Assembly (NCBI GenBank): GCA_937941745.1
Contig: CALDGV010000680.1
Coordinates: 1 to 7,289 of the forward strand
Direction of reading: 5' to 3'
Length of the DNA stretch: 7,289 nucleotides
From: an uncultured Prosthecobacter sp.
GTDB taxonomy: Bacteria > Verrucomicrobiota > Verrucomicrobiia > Verrucomicrobiales > Verrucomicrobiaceae
This document shows positions 1-7,154 of this stretch, piece after piece. The notes below the pieces were generated by a model. The model made no database searches and was not told the origin of the DNA. It was given only the letters and a program-made list of their open reading frames with translations. The number at the start of each line of letters is the position of its first letter. The stretch's first letter is position 1. The translations under genes and the position numbers were made by a program.

Positions 1-2
1 GC

Positions 3-806
3 CCGCAGGGCAGCGGACTCTTCCAGGGCATTTATCACTCGTCCCAGACCTGCAGACTGGAATGGTTTAGCGGCGTGCTGTGGCCGATGATGCTGGCTAT
101 CACCGCTTTCTTGGGCTGGTGGTGGGTGGCAGCGGGCATCGTGATGACCTCTTTGGCGGCGGCCCTCTACCGCTGGCGCTCCCTGCCCTGCCCTCCTCAT
201 CCTTTGTCCGCCTCGCATCAAGCTGGTCTGCTCATCCTCTGCTGGCTTCAGCCGCCACTGAGAGAGGGGGCTCGTCTGGCGGGAATGCTTGATCTGGGCG
301 CATGGCCAGCCTGGAATCCCTTTCAGCCTGAAGTGTTGCAGGCACCACCCCAAAGACAGCACCTGGTCAAAACCGGTGAATGGGCCTTCTGGAGTGATCA
401 AGGCATCGGCAGGGAGATGTTTCTGGCCGAATTGCAGAAAGACATGCAGGAACGGCTTGGCTCAGGTTCCGTGCTCCGGGACGATGGTTGGAGAAACTAT
501 GACCTCGCCTTTGGCCCTTTGGGAGTGAGCCAGTCTGGCTATCTGACGGTGACTGAGCATCACGGTCCTGGCTTGTGCCTCACACGGGTCCGGCATCTGC
601 ATCGTCATTGGCCCATTCTCATCCTGGTATGCGCGCTGCTGGGCAGCGCCCTCTTTGCAGATGCGGCAGACAAACTTGGACGAAAGGCCGTTTTCTACCT
701 CGCCCTGTTCGTCCTCTATTTGGCCATCCTTCGCTGGCGTGAAGGCCGCTACCTCCGCTCCATCGCTGCTCGCTGCGGGCTGAAGCCCCTCAATCACGAG
801 CCTTGA
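3..806 (+). CDS. Family 2 glycosyltransferase, C-terminal part (cut by left edge)
   Basis: The reading frame is open to the left edge, so this is the last 267 residues of a longer protein; the GTG at 75 is not the true start. The visible fragment begins with a GLFQGIYHS-type stretch, then a hydrophobic, Trp-rich membrane segment (about residues 27-55), a LQPPLREGARL segment (about 83-93), a soluble portion with GEWAFWS (125-131) and DDGWRNYDL (160-168), and two further membrane segments (about 203-219 and 226-244). This order resembles the tail of membrane-anchored GT2 glycosyltransferases of the kind with a Q-P-x-x-R-x-x-G-R-L motif followed by a small soluble domain. That is recalled family resemblance, not a search. 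The catalytic DXD-bearing domain would lie to the left, so activity and substrate cannot be judged. A role in making surface polysaccharide or glycolipid is an inference. The ABC permease follows after 33 bases in the same direction. Confidence 0.7.
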   Translation, partial: PQGSGLFQGIYHSSQTCRLEWFSGVLWPMMLAITAFLGWWWVAAGIVMTSLAAALYRWRSLPCPPHPLSASHQAGLLILCWLQPPLREGARLAGMLDLGAWPAWNPFQPEVLQAPPQRQHLVKTGEWAFWSDQGIGREMFLAELQKDMQERLGSGSVLRDDGWRNYDLAFGPLGVSQSGYLTVTEHHGPGLCLTRVRHLHRHWPILILVCALLGSALFADAADKLGRKAVFYLALFVLYLAILRWREGRYLRSIAARCGLKPLNHEP

Positions 807-839
807 GACTCCCGTTTCTCACGCCAACATGCCGCTCCG

Positions 840-3209
840 ATGATCACCCCTCTTGACCTGAAACTGCTGCGCGATCTCGGACGCATGAAGGGGCAGGTGG
901 TGGCGGTGGCGCTCGTCATGGCCTGCGGCCTGGCCATGATGATCATGACCCGGAGCCTCATCCTGACGCTGGAGAGCACCCGCGACGCCTACTACCAAAG
1001 TCATCGCATGGCGGATGTCTTTGGCTCCCTCAAACGCGCCCCGCTCTCGTTGCGGGACAGGCTGGCTCGAATTCCAGGCGTGGCGGAACTGGAGACCCGC
1101 GTGGTGCGTGATGCCATGCTCGACCTGCCCGGCGTGCTGGAACCCTGCACGGGGCACCTCGTCTCTCTTCCTGAAGATGGCGGCATGCCTGTACTGAATC
1201 AGGTTTTCCTCCGTCGGGGCCGGATGCCGCGCATCGATGCACGCCGCGAAACCGTGGTCAGTGAGTCCTTTGCTGAAGCCAACCAACTGCAGGTTGGCGA
1301 CAGTGTGGCGGCAATCATCAACGGCCGCCGGGATGAACTGCTGATCACCGGCATCGGCCTTTCTCCGGAATTCGTGTTTGAAGCCCGCCCAGGAGAAACC
1401 CTGCCAGACAACAAGCGCTTTGGGGTCTTCTGGATGAACTATCGGGCGCTCGCCGTGGCCTACAACATGGATGGAGCGTTCAATGACTTCGCCCTCGACC
1501 TCTCTCCGGGAGCCGAGCCTGGGCCTGTGCTGGAGGAACTCGACCGCCTGCTGGCCACCTATGGAGCCACCGGTGCCTACACGCGCGCGGATCATGCCAG
1601 CGCCCAGCGCCTGGATGACGAGCTCGAAGTGCTCCACGCGCTCTCCGTGGCCTACCCGGTGGTCTTCCTCAGCGTGGCTGCGTTCATGGTGAACGCCGTG
1701 CTTGCAAGACTGGTGCGGCTTCAGCGGGAGCAGATCGCCCAGTTGAAAGCGCTCGGCTACTCTTCCTGGCAGGTGGGCCGTCACTACTTGGGCTTCGCTT
1801 TCGTCATCGTGGTCCTGGGTTCGACCCTGGGCGGACTGGCGGGACGCTTCATGGGCAGCGGACTGCTGAACCTCTACCGGCTGTTTTTTCGTTTTCCGAG
1901 CCTGGAATTTACCATGGATCATTCTGCGGTCGGCGTGGCGCTGATAGTGAGCACCGCCGCTTCGATGCTGGGTGTGCTGAGCGTGGTCTGGCTGGCCGTG
2001 AAGCTGCCTCCTGCCGAGGCGATGCGCCCCGAACCGCCCGCCAGCTATCAACCGAGCACCCTGGAGCGTTTAGGTCTCACCGCCTGGATGTCACCCGCGA
2101 TGCGCATGGCGATGCGCAACATCGAACGCCGCCCCTGGCAGTCCACCTTCACGGTGATGGGCCTTTCGCTAGCCACCGGCCTCATGGTCCTGCCTGGGAG
2201 CATGGCGGATAGCATCGACTACCTCCTCACCTACCAGTGGAATGATGTGCAGAGGCAGGATGTCGTGGCCCTTTTGATCGAACCAAGCTCCGGCGAAGCC
2301 CTGCATGACCTGGAGCACCTGCCTGGCGTGACCTTCGCCGAGCCCATCCGCGTTGTGCAGGCCCGCTTCCGCCATGCCCAGCGGGAAAGGAAGCTCTCCA
2401 TCACCGGCCTGCCGCGCGGCAGTGAACTCAACCGCCTGCTCGACGCCCAAAAACGCCGCATTGAACTGCCGGACGAAGGGCTCGTCATGTCCAAAGCCCT
2501 TGCTGACAAGCTCGGACTGCATGTCGGCGAAAGCGTGCAGGTGCAGGTTCTGGAGGGCCAGCGTCCTTACCTCCGCATTCCGGTTCGAGGCGTCATCGAA
2601 GATTTTGCCGGAGTTTCCGCGTTCATGGACCTGGATGCTCTGCGCCGAGTGATGAAGGAGGGGCCTACCGTCAGCGGAGCCTACCTGACAGTGGATGAAC
2701 TCAGGTGGGAGGACTTCATGAAGGAGATCAAGGACACGCCGCGCCTCGCCGCCACCCTGGTGAAAAAGGACCAGCTCCGGGCCTTCCGCACCACCACTGG
2801 CGAGAGCATCGGCATCCTGCGGCGGCTTTACCTTACACTGGCAGTCATCGTGGCCTTCGGCGTCGTGTACAACAGCGCCCGCATTGCCTTGAGCGAACGT
2901 GGCCGCGATCTCGCCACCCTAAGGGTCGTCGGCTTCACCCAGCGGGAAGTAGCCGGAGTATTGCTCGGAGAACTGACCCTCCTGCTGCTGGCAGCGCTGC
3001 CAGTAGGGCTGGTCTTTGGCAAAGGCCTCGTGACTTGGATCATCACCAAGGTGCGCACCGAGACCGTGCGCCTGCCGCTCGTCATCAGTGAGCAGACTTA
3101 TGCCACCGCCGTGCTCGTCGTTGCCGGGGCGGCAGTGACCTGCTTTTTCGTCGTCGGCCGCATGCTGCGGAAACTGGACATGGTGGGCGTGCTGAAGGCC
3201 AGGGATTGA
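840..3209 (+). CDS. FtsX/MacB-family ABC transporter permease, two-halves fusion
   Basis: This 789-residue inner-membrane protein has about eight predicted membrane segments (near residues 18-38, 268-290, 317-345, 363-388, 432-453, 661-682, 705-735 and 753-773). It is a tandem duplication of the FtsX-like unit: one helix, a large extracytoplasmic domain, then three helices. Each half carries the characteristic cytoplasmic coupling stretch after its second helix: REQIAQLKALGYSSWQVG (296-313) and RGRDLATLRVVGFTQREVAG (687-706). Both halves end in short similar tails (PPAEAMRP and DMVGVLKARD). Such permeases use the power of a separate ATPase to move lipids or lipoproteins or to drive periplasmic work, often with a HlyD-like fusion protein; neither partner is adjacent here. 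Substrate unknown. The ATG at 840 gives the family-typical N-terminus (short basic stretch, LLRDL, first helix). No Shine-Dalgarno motif precedes it. It probably shares a transcript with the glycosyltransferase upstream. Confidence 0.9.
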   Translation: MITPLDLKLLRDLGRMKGQVVAVALVMACGLAMMIMTRSLILTLESTRDAYYQSHRMADVFGSLKRAPLSLRDRLARIPGVAELETRVVRDAMLDLPGVLEPCTGHLVSLPEDGGMPVLNQVFLRRGRMPRIDARRETVVSESFAEANQLQVGDSVAAIINGRRDELLITGIGLSPEFVFEARPGETLPDNKRFGVFWMNYRALAVAYNMDGAFNDFALDLSPGAEPGPVLEELDRLLATYGATGAYTRADHASAQRLDDELEVLHALSVAYPVVFLSVAAFMVNAVLARLVRLQREQIAQLKALGYSSWQVGRHYLGFAFVIVVLGSTLGGLAGRFMGSGLLNLYRLFFRFPSLEFTMDHSAVGVALIVSTAASMLGVLSVVWLAVKLPPAEAMRPEPPASYQPSTLERLGLTAWMSPAMRMAMRNIERRPWQSTFTVMGLSLATGLMVLPGSMADSIDYLLTYQWNDVQRQDVVALLIEPSSGEALHDLEHLPGVTFAEPIRVVQARFRHAQRERKLSITGLPRGSELNRLLDAQKRRIELPDEGLVMSKALADKLGLHVGESVQVQVLEGQRPYLRIPVRGVIEDFAGVSAFMDLDALRRVMKEGPTVSGAYLTVDELRWEDFMKEIKDTPRLAATLVKKDQLRAFRTTTGESIGILRRLYLTLAVIVAFGVVYNSARIALSERGRDLATLRVVGFTQREVAGVLLGELTLLLLAALPVGLVFGKGLVTWIITKVRTETVRLPLVISEQTYATAVLVVAGAAVTCFFVVGRMLRKLDMVGVLKARD

Positions 3210-3224
3210 GCTGGTTTTCAGCTC
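3208..3224 (+). terminator. Small hairpin at permease stop codon (weak)
   Basis: GAGCTG pairs perfectly with CAGCTC over a five-base GTTTT loop, starting inside the permease stop codon. The stem has only six base pairs and is not followed by a T-run, so it may attenuate or stabilise the transcript rather than end it, or it may be chance. Confidence 0.2.
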
Positions 3225-3259
3225 TTGCCAGCCCATCCCGGCCTGCCATGATGCCATTC

Positions 3260-4006
3260 ATGGGTAAACTCCAAGACAAGATCGCCGTTGTGACCGGTGC
3301 CGGACGTGGCATCGGCAAAGCCATTGCTGAAAAATTCGCCTCTGAAGGGGCCAAAGTCGCCATCGCCAGCCGGACGGAAGCCAATTCCCAAGCCGCCGCG
3401 GATGCCATCAACGCCCTCTATCCAGGTGCCGCCAAAGGCTACGCCGTGGATGTCGGCAATGGTGAGGCTGTGGCCGAGTTCGGCAAGAAGGTCCTGGCCG
3501 ACTTTGACCACGTGGACATCCTCGTGAACAACGCCGGCGTGACCAAGGACGGCCTGCTTCTGCGCATGAGCGAGGAGGACTGGGACTTCGTCGTGGACAC
3601 CAACCTCAAGGGGGCCTTCCACATGGTGAAGGCCTTCCAGCGCAGCCTGCTCAAGCAGAAAGGCGCACGCATCATCAACATCGCCTCCGTCATCGGCCTC
3701 ATGGGCAACGCCGGGCAGGCCAACTACGCGGCCAGCAAAGCAGGCCTCATTGGCTTCACCAAGTCGCTGGCGAAGGAATATGCAGGCCGCGGCGTCACCG
3801 CCAACGTCATCGCCCCAGGCTTCATCGCCACCGACATGACGGGCGTGCTGGATGAGAAGGTCAAAGCGGCCATCCTGGAAAAAATTCCTCTGGGCGACTT
3901 TGGCCAGGCTGACGACATCGCTGCCACGGCAGCCTTCCTCGCCAGCGCCGAGGCCCGCTACATCACCGGCCAGGTGCTGGCCGTGGATGGTGGCATGGTG
4001 ATGTGA
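3260..4006 (+). CDS. fabG: 3-oxoacyl-[acyl-carrier-protein] reductase
   Basis: FabG reduces 3-oxoacyl-ACP to 3-hydroxyacyl-ACP with NADPH, the first reduction in each round of type II fatty acid elongation in the cytoplasm. The 248-residue protein is a classical short-chain dehydrogenase of normal FabG length. Visible are the cofactor motif TGAGRGIG (12-19), a basic residue after the second strand (R38) and R16, both favouring NADPH, D64, NNAG (90-93), and the catalytic tetrad N115, S143, Y156 and K160 (YAASK), followed by PGFIATDMT and a VDGG ending. The ATG at 3260 is chosen because it gives the family-typical MGKLQDK start; the in-frame ATGs at 3248 and 3251 would add only three or four residues, and the TTG at 3206 overlaps the permease end. 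No Shine-Dalgarno motif is seen. It lies apart from acpP, fabD and fabH, at least within this window. Another SDR specificity is possible, but the match to FabG is close throughout. Confidence 0.93.
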   Translation: MGKLQDKIAVVTGAGRGIGKAIAEKFASEGAKVAIASRTEANSQAAADAINALYPGAAKGYAVDVGNGEAVAEFGKKVLADFDHVDILVNNAGVTKDGLLLRMSEEDWDFVVDTNLKGAFHMVKAFQRSLLKQKGARIINIASVIGLMGNAGQANYAASKAGLIGFTKSLAKEYAGRGVTANVIAPGFIATDMTGVLDEKVKAAILEKIPLGDFGQADDIAATAAFLASAEARYITGQVLAVDGGMVM

Positions 4007-4030
4007 TCCCTCACTCTCTGGAAAGCTCTT

Positions 4031-4067
4031 GGGCCGGCCCGCCTCCTGAATGGAGGCAGGCCGGCCT
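4031..4067 (+). terminator. GC-rich hairpin after fabG
   Basis: The arms GGCCGGCCCGCCTCC (4032-4046) and GGAGGCAGGCCGGCC (4052-4066) pair over 15 positions with a single C-A mismatch and a TGAAT loop; a G-T pair can extend the base. It begins 24 bases after the fabG stop codon. No T-run follows directly (the next T-rich stretch, CGTTTT, is about 20 bases on), so it is an atypical intrinsic terminator or a transcript-end stabiliser. It would act on the glycosyltransferase-permease-fabG transcript. Confidence 0.6.
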
Positions 4068-4106
4068 CCTCATGTCAGAGTCTCGTTTTCCCGACGTAGT
4101 TTATGG

Positions 4107-5081
4107 ATGAAGCATGCATTCTTCGCCTGCCTGATCGCTTCCGCCGTGCACGCCGCAGAGCCTGACTGGGTGCTCGAAGGCTCCGCCGCCTGGCAGGCGC
4201 GTGATTCGCAGGCCGAGTGGGTCTTTCAGGACCAGCTTTGGATCGGTGGCGGCTGGTTCCAATCCTATGAGGCGCCTCCACGCGATGTCTGGTCGTCTGC
4301 CGATGGCCGGAAATGGTCTCTCGTCACCTCCGCCGCGCCCTGGATGCACAGCGATTTGCCAATGAACCTGACCTTTGCGGGCCGGATGTGGATCATGGGA
4401 GGCTGGTTCAAAGGCCGGCTGCCTGGCCACTCAGCCAGTCACGAGGTCTGGTCCTCCGCTGACGGGAAGTCCTGGCAGCAGGAAACAGCCGCAGCCGCAT
4501 GGTCACCCAGGCTTGCGGCTGGCCTTGTGGAGCATCGGGGTCGCATGTGGCTGCTCGGCGGCACCGAGAACTACTATTTTGGCACGGAGAAGAGCCTGAA
4601 AAACGACGTCTGGTCCTCTGCCGATGGACGGGAATGGCGATTGGAAACGGCCCAGGCGGCCTGGTCCCCGCGGGCCTACCATCAGGCGGTGATGCTCAAG
4701 GACCGACTTTATGTGCTTGGCGGCGGCAACTACACGCCCGGCTATCAGGCCCGGAATGACGTCTGGTCCTCCGCCGATGGCATTCACTGGACCTGCGAAA
4801 CCTCATCCGCGCCCTGGCTGCCACGCCTGTGGTTTGCTGCGGTGGTCTATCGCGAGCGGATTTGGGTCCTGGGAGGCTGGTCGAAGGAAAAGGACAACTT
4901 TGGCGATGTCTGGCACAGCGCAGATGGACGAAACTGGGAACGCCTGGAAACCAAGACCTGCTGGAAGGCCCGCCACGAGCATTCTGCCTGGGTGTTTCAG
5001 GACAAAATCTGGGTAGCGGGAGGCCATGCCAGACCACTCTCGAACGAAGTCTGGTCCCTTCACCTGCCCAAGCGTCCCTGA
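4107..5081 (+). CDS. Secreted kelch-like six-bladed beta-propeller protein
   Basis: The 324-residue product starts with a signal peptide (MKH, hydrophobic run to about residue 14, likely cleavage after AVHA at 16), so it should be exported. The rest is a repeat of about 47-54 residues: [D/E]VWSSADG at 60, 113, 167, 218 and 267 (there DVWHSADG), with a final EVWSL at 314. Each is followed by W, an ET-x-x-AxW-x-x-R stretch, and a strand ending in GG (for example RMWLLGG, RLYVLGG, RIWVLGG). The N-terminus (DWVLEGSAAW...LWIGGG) supplies the missing part of the blade begun by the final EVWSL, which is the usual ring closure of kelch/galactose-oxidase propellers. No catalytic domain or anchor is seen; the function is unknown, and ligand or protein binding is a guess. 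The ATG at 4107 is chosen for the signal peptide; the ATG at 4050 lies inside the hairpin and would put 19 polar residues ahead of it. An out-of-frame ATG at 4103 overlaps the start. Confidence 0.85.
   Translation: MKHAFFACLIASAVHAAEPDWVLEGSAAWQARDSQAEWVFQDQLWIGGGWFQSYEAPPRDVWSSADGRKWSLVTSAAPWMHSDLPMNLTFAGRMWIMGGWFKGRLPGHSASHEVWSSADGKSWQQETAAAAWSPRLAAGLVEHRGRMWLLGGTENYYFGTEKSLKNDVWSSADGREWRLETAQAAWSPRAYHQAVMLKDRLYVLGGGNYTPGYQARNDVWSSADGIHWTCETSSAPWLPRLWFAAVVYRERIWVLGGWSKEKDNFGDVWHSADGRNWERLETKTCWKARHEHSAWVFQDKIWVAGGHARPLSNEVWSLHLPKRP
4284..5060 (+). repeat. Tandem propeller-blade repeats within the kelch-like gene
   Basis: Five copies of a [D/E]VW-x-SADG codon block begin at 4284, 4443, 4605, 4758 and 4905, with a partial sixth at 5046. 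Intervals are 159, 162, 153, 147 and 141 bases. The blocks at 4605 and 4758 differ at only 2 of 24 bases (positions 15 and 24 of the block), whereas the rest of each blade has drifted more. This is an in-frame protein repeat rather than a mobile or regulatory DNA repeat. Confidence 0.8.
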
Positions 5082-5086
5082 GCAGA

Positions 5087-6865
5087 CTAGCCTCCGAGCT
5101 TGGGAGACTTGGGCTTGGTCTTCTTCTCCTTGTGCAGCGGGTTCGCTGGATTGAAGAAAGGGTTCTTCGGTGCAGGCCCTTTGGGCATGTGCTCCACCTT
5201 CTTGAGCTCAGGCTCTGGAATGTAGAGCTTCATGATCCAGCTCTGCGCGATGGCGTAGAGGTTGGTGACAGCCCAGTAAAGCGCCAGCGCGGCGGCAAAG
5301 CTGTAGGAGATCCAGAGGAAGAAGACTGGCATGATGTTCATCATGATCTTCTGGCTCTTGTCCATCGTGGCAGGCTGAGGCGTCAGCTTCATCTGCGCCA
5401 CCATCGTCAGACCCATGATGATCGGCAGCGGGTTGATGTCGAAGCCCATGAACTGGCCGATGGTGTCGGCGATGGAGAGGTCCTTCACCCACATCCAACC
5501 CTGGCCACGGAGTTCGGCGGCGTTCTGGAGCACGCCGTAGAAGGCAAAGAAGATCGGGATCTGGAGCAGCATCGGGAAACAGCCGCCGACAGGGTTCACG
5601 CCATACTCCTTGTAGAGCTTCATGACCTCCATCTGCTGCTGAGCAGGCTCGTCTTTGTATTTCTCCTGCAACTCCTTCATCAGCGGAGCCAGCTTGCCCA
5701 TGCGCTTCATGGAATATTGAGCCTTGGCCTGCAGCGGCCAGAGCAGCGTGCGGATGACGATCGTCATCAGGATGATGGCCACGCCCCAGTTGCCGCTGAG
5801 GTCATGCATCCAGCGCATCAGGGTGTTCAGCGGCCGGCTGATGAAGCCCCACATGCCATAGAACATCACGAAATCGCGCTGGCCTTCGAGCTTGCGCAGC
5901 CGGCCGTATTCCTTCGGGCCGGCATAAAGGCTGTATTCCTCCGTTTTGGAGGCTCCGGGAGCCAGTTCCACCGGAGGCAATCCCACAGCGGCCTGGATGG
6001 CATGATCGCTGGTGGCTCCGGACTTGCCGTTGAACTGGTCATGGCTGTGGTCAATCAGCAGGCGGGAACCCCAGATCTTGCCGGGCTGGTCCACCTTGCT
6101 CTCGTGACTCAGGATCTGCACGTAGAAGCGGCTCATCACACCGCCATAGCGCAGACGGGCATGGCTGGAGCGGATTTCCGTCTTCTCCGTGCCGAACCAG
6201 CCGCCATCAAAGGAGCTGGTGTGCGTTTGCGCCGCATCCCCGGCATCGTTCCAGAAGAAGCTGGGTTTCAGCGCTTCCGCAGGGTCCATGGAGTTCGCCG
6301 CCCCGGCATAGAGGTAATATTCCTCCGACTTGTGAGGTGCCGCTCCGGTATTGGTGAGCGTGACGCTGAGGTTGATCAGGTGGGCATCGGTGGGATTGCC
6401 TTCGTGCAGCGAGAAGACTTTCTTCACCGCCACCCCTTCGGCGCTCGTGCCTTCGAAAGTCACGCTCTTGTCGCTCTTGGCCGTGATCTTGTAGGCCACC
6501 GGATCGTTGCCCGCCGCCTCACGACGCAGTGCGCCGATGGGCTCCACCGCATGCTCATTGAGGGTGATCTGGTCCGTGCCAGCCAGCACCACTTTCTTGA
6601 TGCCGCCGCCAAGGGTGGTGAAGTGCCAGGTCACGCTGTCGCGGGAAAGGGTGTGAGTTTCTTCCGGAGCACCGGCAGCCGCGGGGGCGGGGGCGGCCGC
6701 ACTTGTTGCCTTGGTTTCTGGTTTGGCCCCTGCATCTGCCTTGCTGGCAGCCTGCGCCGCCGGTTTGGCTGGAGCTGGCGGCGGCTGGTTTTGACTGGCG
6801 AACCAAGCGTTCAGGGCGATGCCTGCGCTGCAGAGAATAATGACGATCCAGGCTTTGCGGTCCAT
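5087..6865 (-). CDS. yidC: Membrane protein insertase YidC (Oxa1/YidC family)
   Basis: YidC places proteins into the inner membrane, alone or with SecYEG, and helps them fold. The 592-residue protein has the Gram-negative layout: a first membrane helix (about 6-23), an Ala/Pro/Lys-rich linker (28-68), a large periplasmic beta domain (about 70-325), an amphipathic segment (WGFISRPLNTLMRWMHDL), and the conserved five-helix core. In the core, R372 in TIVIRTLLWPLQ corresponds to the conserved groove arginine (R366 in E. coli), followed by the cytoplasmic helical hairpin (383-420) and NPVGGCFPMLLQIPIF (424-439), then helices near 470-493 and 507-541. The C-terminal tail (547-592) is basic, with ten lysines against four acidic residues. 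The ATG at 6865 gives the typical MDRKAWIVII start. The 37-base gap after yidD is pyrimidine-rich on the coding strand with no Shine-Dalgarno motif. It is cotranscribed with rnpA and yidD by context. Confidence 0.97.
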   Translation of the reverse strand: MDRKAWIVIILCSAGIALNAWFASQNQPPPAPAKPAAQAASKADAGAKPETKATSAAAPAPAAAGAPEETHTLSRDSVTWHFTTLGGGIKKVVLAGTDQITLNEHAVEPIGALRREAAGNDPVAYKITAKSDKSVTFEGTSAEGVAVKKVFSLHEGNPTDAHLINLSVTLTNTGAAPHKSEEYYLYAGAANSMDPAEALKPSFFWNDAGDAAQTHTSSFDGGWFGTEKTEIRSSHARLRYGGVMSRFYVQILSHESKVDQPGKIWGSRLLIDHSHDQFNGKSGATSDHAIQAAVGLPPVELAPGASKTEEYSLYAGPKEYGRLRKLEGQRDFVMFYGMWGFISRPLNTLMRWMHDLSGNWGVAIILMTIVIRTLLWPLQAKAQYSMKRMGKLAPLMKELQEKYKDEPAQQQMEVMKLYKEYGVNPVGGCFPMLLQIPIFFAFYGVLQNAAELRGQGWMWVKDLSIADTIGQFMGFDINPLPIIMGLTMVAQMKLTPQPATMDKSQKIMMNIMPVFFLWISYSFAAALALYWAVTNLYAIAQSWIMKLYIPEPELKKVEHMPKGPAPKNPFFNPANPLHKEKKTKPKSPKLGG

Positions 6866-6902
6866 GAAAGAGAAAATGAGGGTCGGTTTGAAAAATTAAA
6901 GA

Positions 6903-7154
6903 TCAGCGGCCATGGCCACAGGGAGGATCGGGCACAGGATCGTGGCCCTGGCCACCCCAGGGCTGGCAGCGGAGAATCCGGCGGGTGCCCAGCCAGGCAC
7001 CTCGAAAAACACCGTGCTTTTCCACAGCTTGAAGAAAGTATTCCGAACAGGTCGGGGTGAACCGGCAGCCCGAGCCCGGGCCGCCGATGAAGTGCAAAAC
7101 CGGGGAAATGAAATGCTGGTAACCACGGATGAGAATGCGGACAACCAGCTTCAT
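6903..7154 (-). CDS. yidD: Membrane protein insertion efficiency factor YidD
   Basis: YidD is a small protein peripheral to the inner membrane that aids YidC-dependent insertion. The 83-residue product has the usual family length (about 70-90) and all hallmark blocks: an amphipathic N-terminus ([13 protein letters not shown], 8-20), [20 protein letters not shown] (29-48) with C30 and C36, and [18 protein letters not shown] (58-75) with C63. The short tail PPCGHGR is variable in the family. The ATG at 7154 overlaps the rnpA stop codon (ATGA), supporting both the start and translational coupling, since no Shine-Dalgarno motif precedes it. The gene lies between rnpA and yidC, its standard position. 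Confidence 0.95.
   Translation of the reverse strand: MKLVVRILIRGYQHFISPVLHFIGGPGSGCRFTPTCSEYFLQAVEKHGVFRGAWLGTRRILRCQPWGGQGHDPVPDPPCGHGR
7151..7154 (-). promoter_or_regulatory. rnpA stop / yidD start overlap (ATGA)
   Basis: The yidD ATG (7154-7152) and the rnpA TGA (7153-7151) share bases. With no Shine-Dalgarno motif ahead of yidD, re-initiation by ribosomes finishing rnpA is the simplest way for yidD to be translated. The overlap is seen directly; coupling is inferred. Confidence 0.7.

Noticed and set aside
819..2051. A 410-codon minus-strand open frame opposite the ABC permease
   Set aside because: It is codon-aligned with the permease in the same antisense way, and is rich in His, Gln and Arg with no recognisable domain. 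The permease frame has clear membrane helices and family motifs.
3206..3259. A longer fabG beginning at TTG 3206
   Set aside because: It would overlap the permease end and add 18 residues absent from the FabG family; the ATG at 3260 gives the normal N-terminus.
4050..4106. A longer propeller protein beginning at ATG 4050
   Set aside because: This ATG is in the loop and right arm of the hairpin, and the added residues are polar and would sit ahead of a clear signal peptide that begins at 4107.
4103..4165. A 20-codon out-of-frame ORF overlapping the propeller gene start
   Set aside because: It is short and Arg-rich, has no ribosome binding site, and arises from the overlapping ATGGATG; nothing supports it as a gene.
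6866..6902. A promoter for yidC in the AT-richer gap after yidD
   Set aside because: A TTTAAT hexamer is present on the minus strand, but no matching -35 element is visible, and the context favours cotranscription with rnpA and yidD.
4829..7060. A 743-codon plus-strand open frame running antisense across yidC and yidD
   Set aside because: Its codons lie exactly opposite the yidC codons, so it is open only because yidC avoids TTA, CTA and TCA in this GC-rich genome. The product is His/Arg-rich without any fold or domain, and yidC is unmistakable on the other strand.
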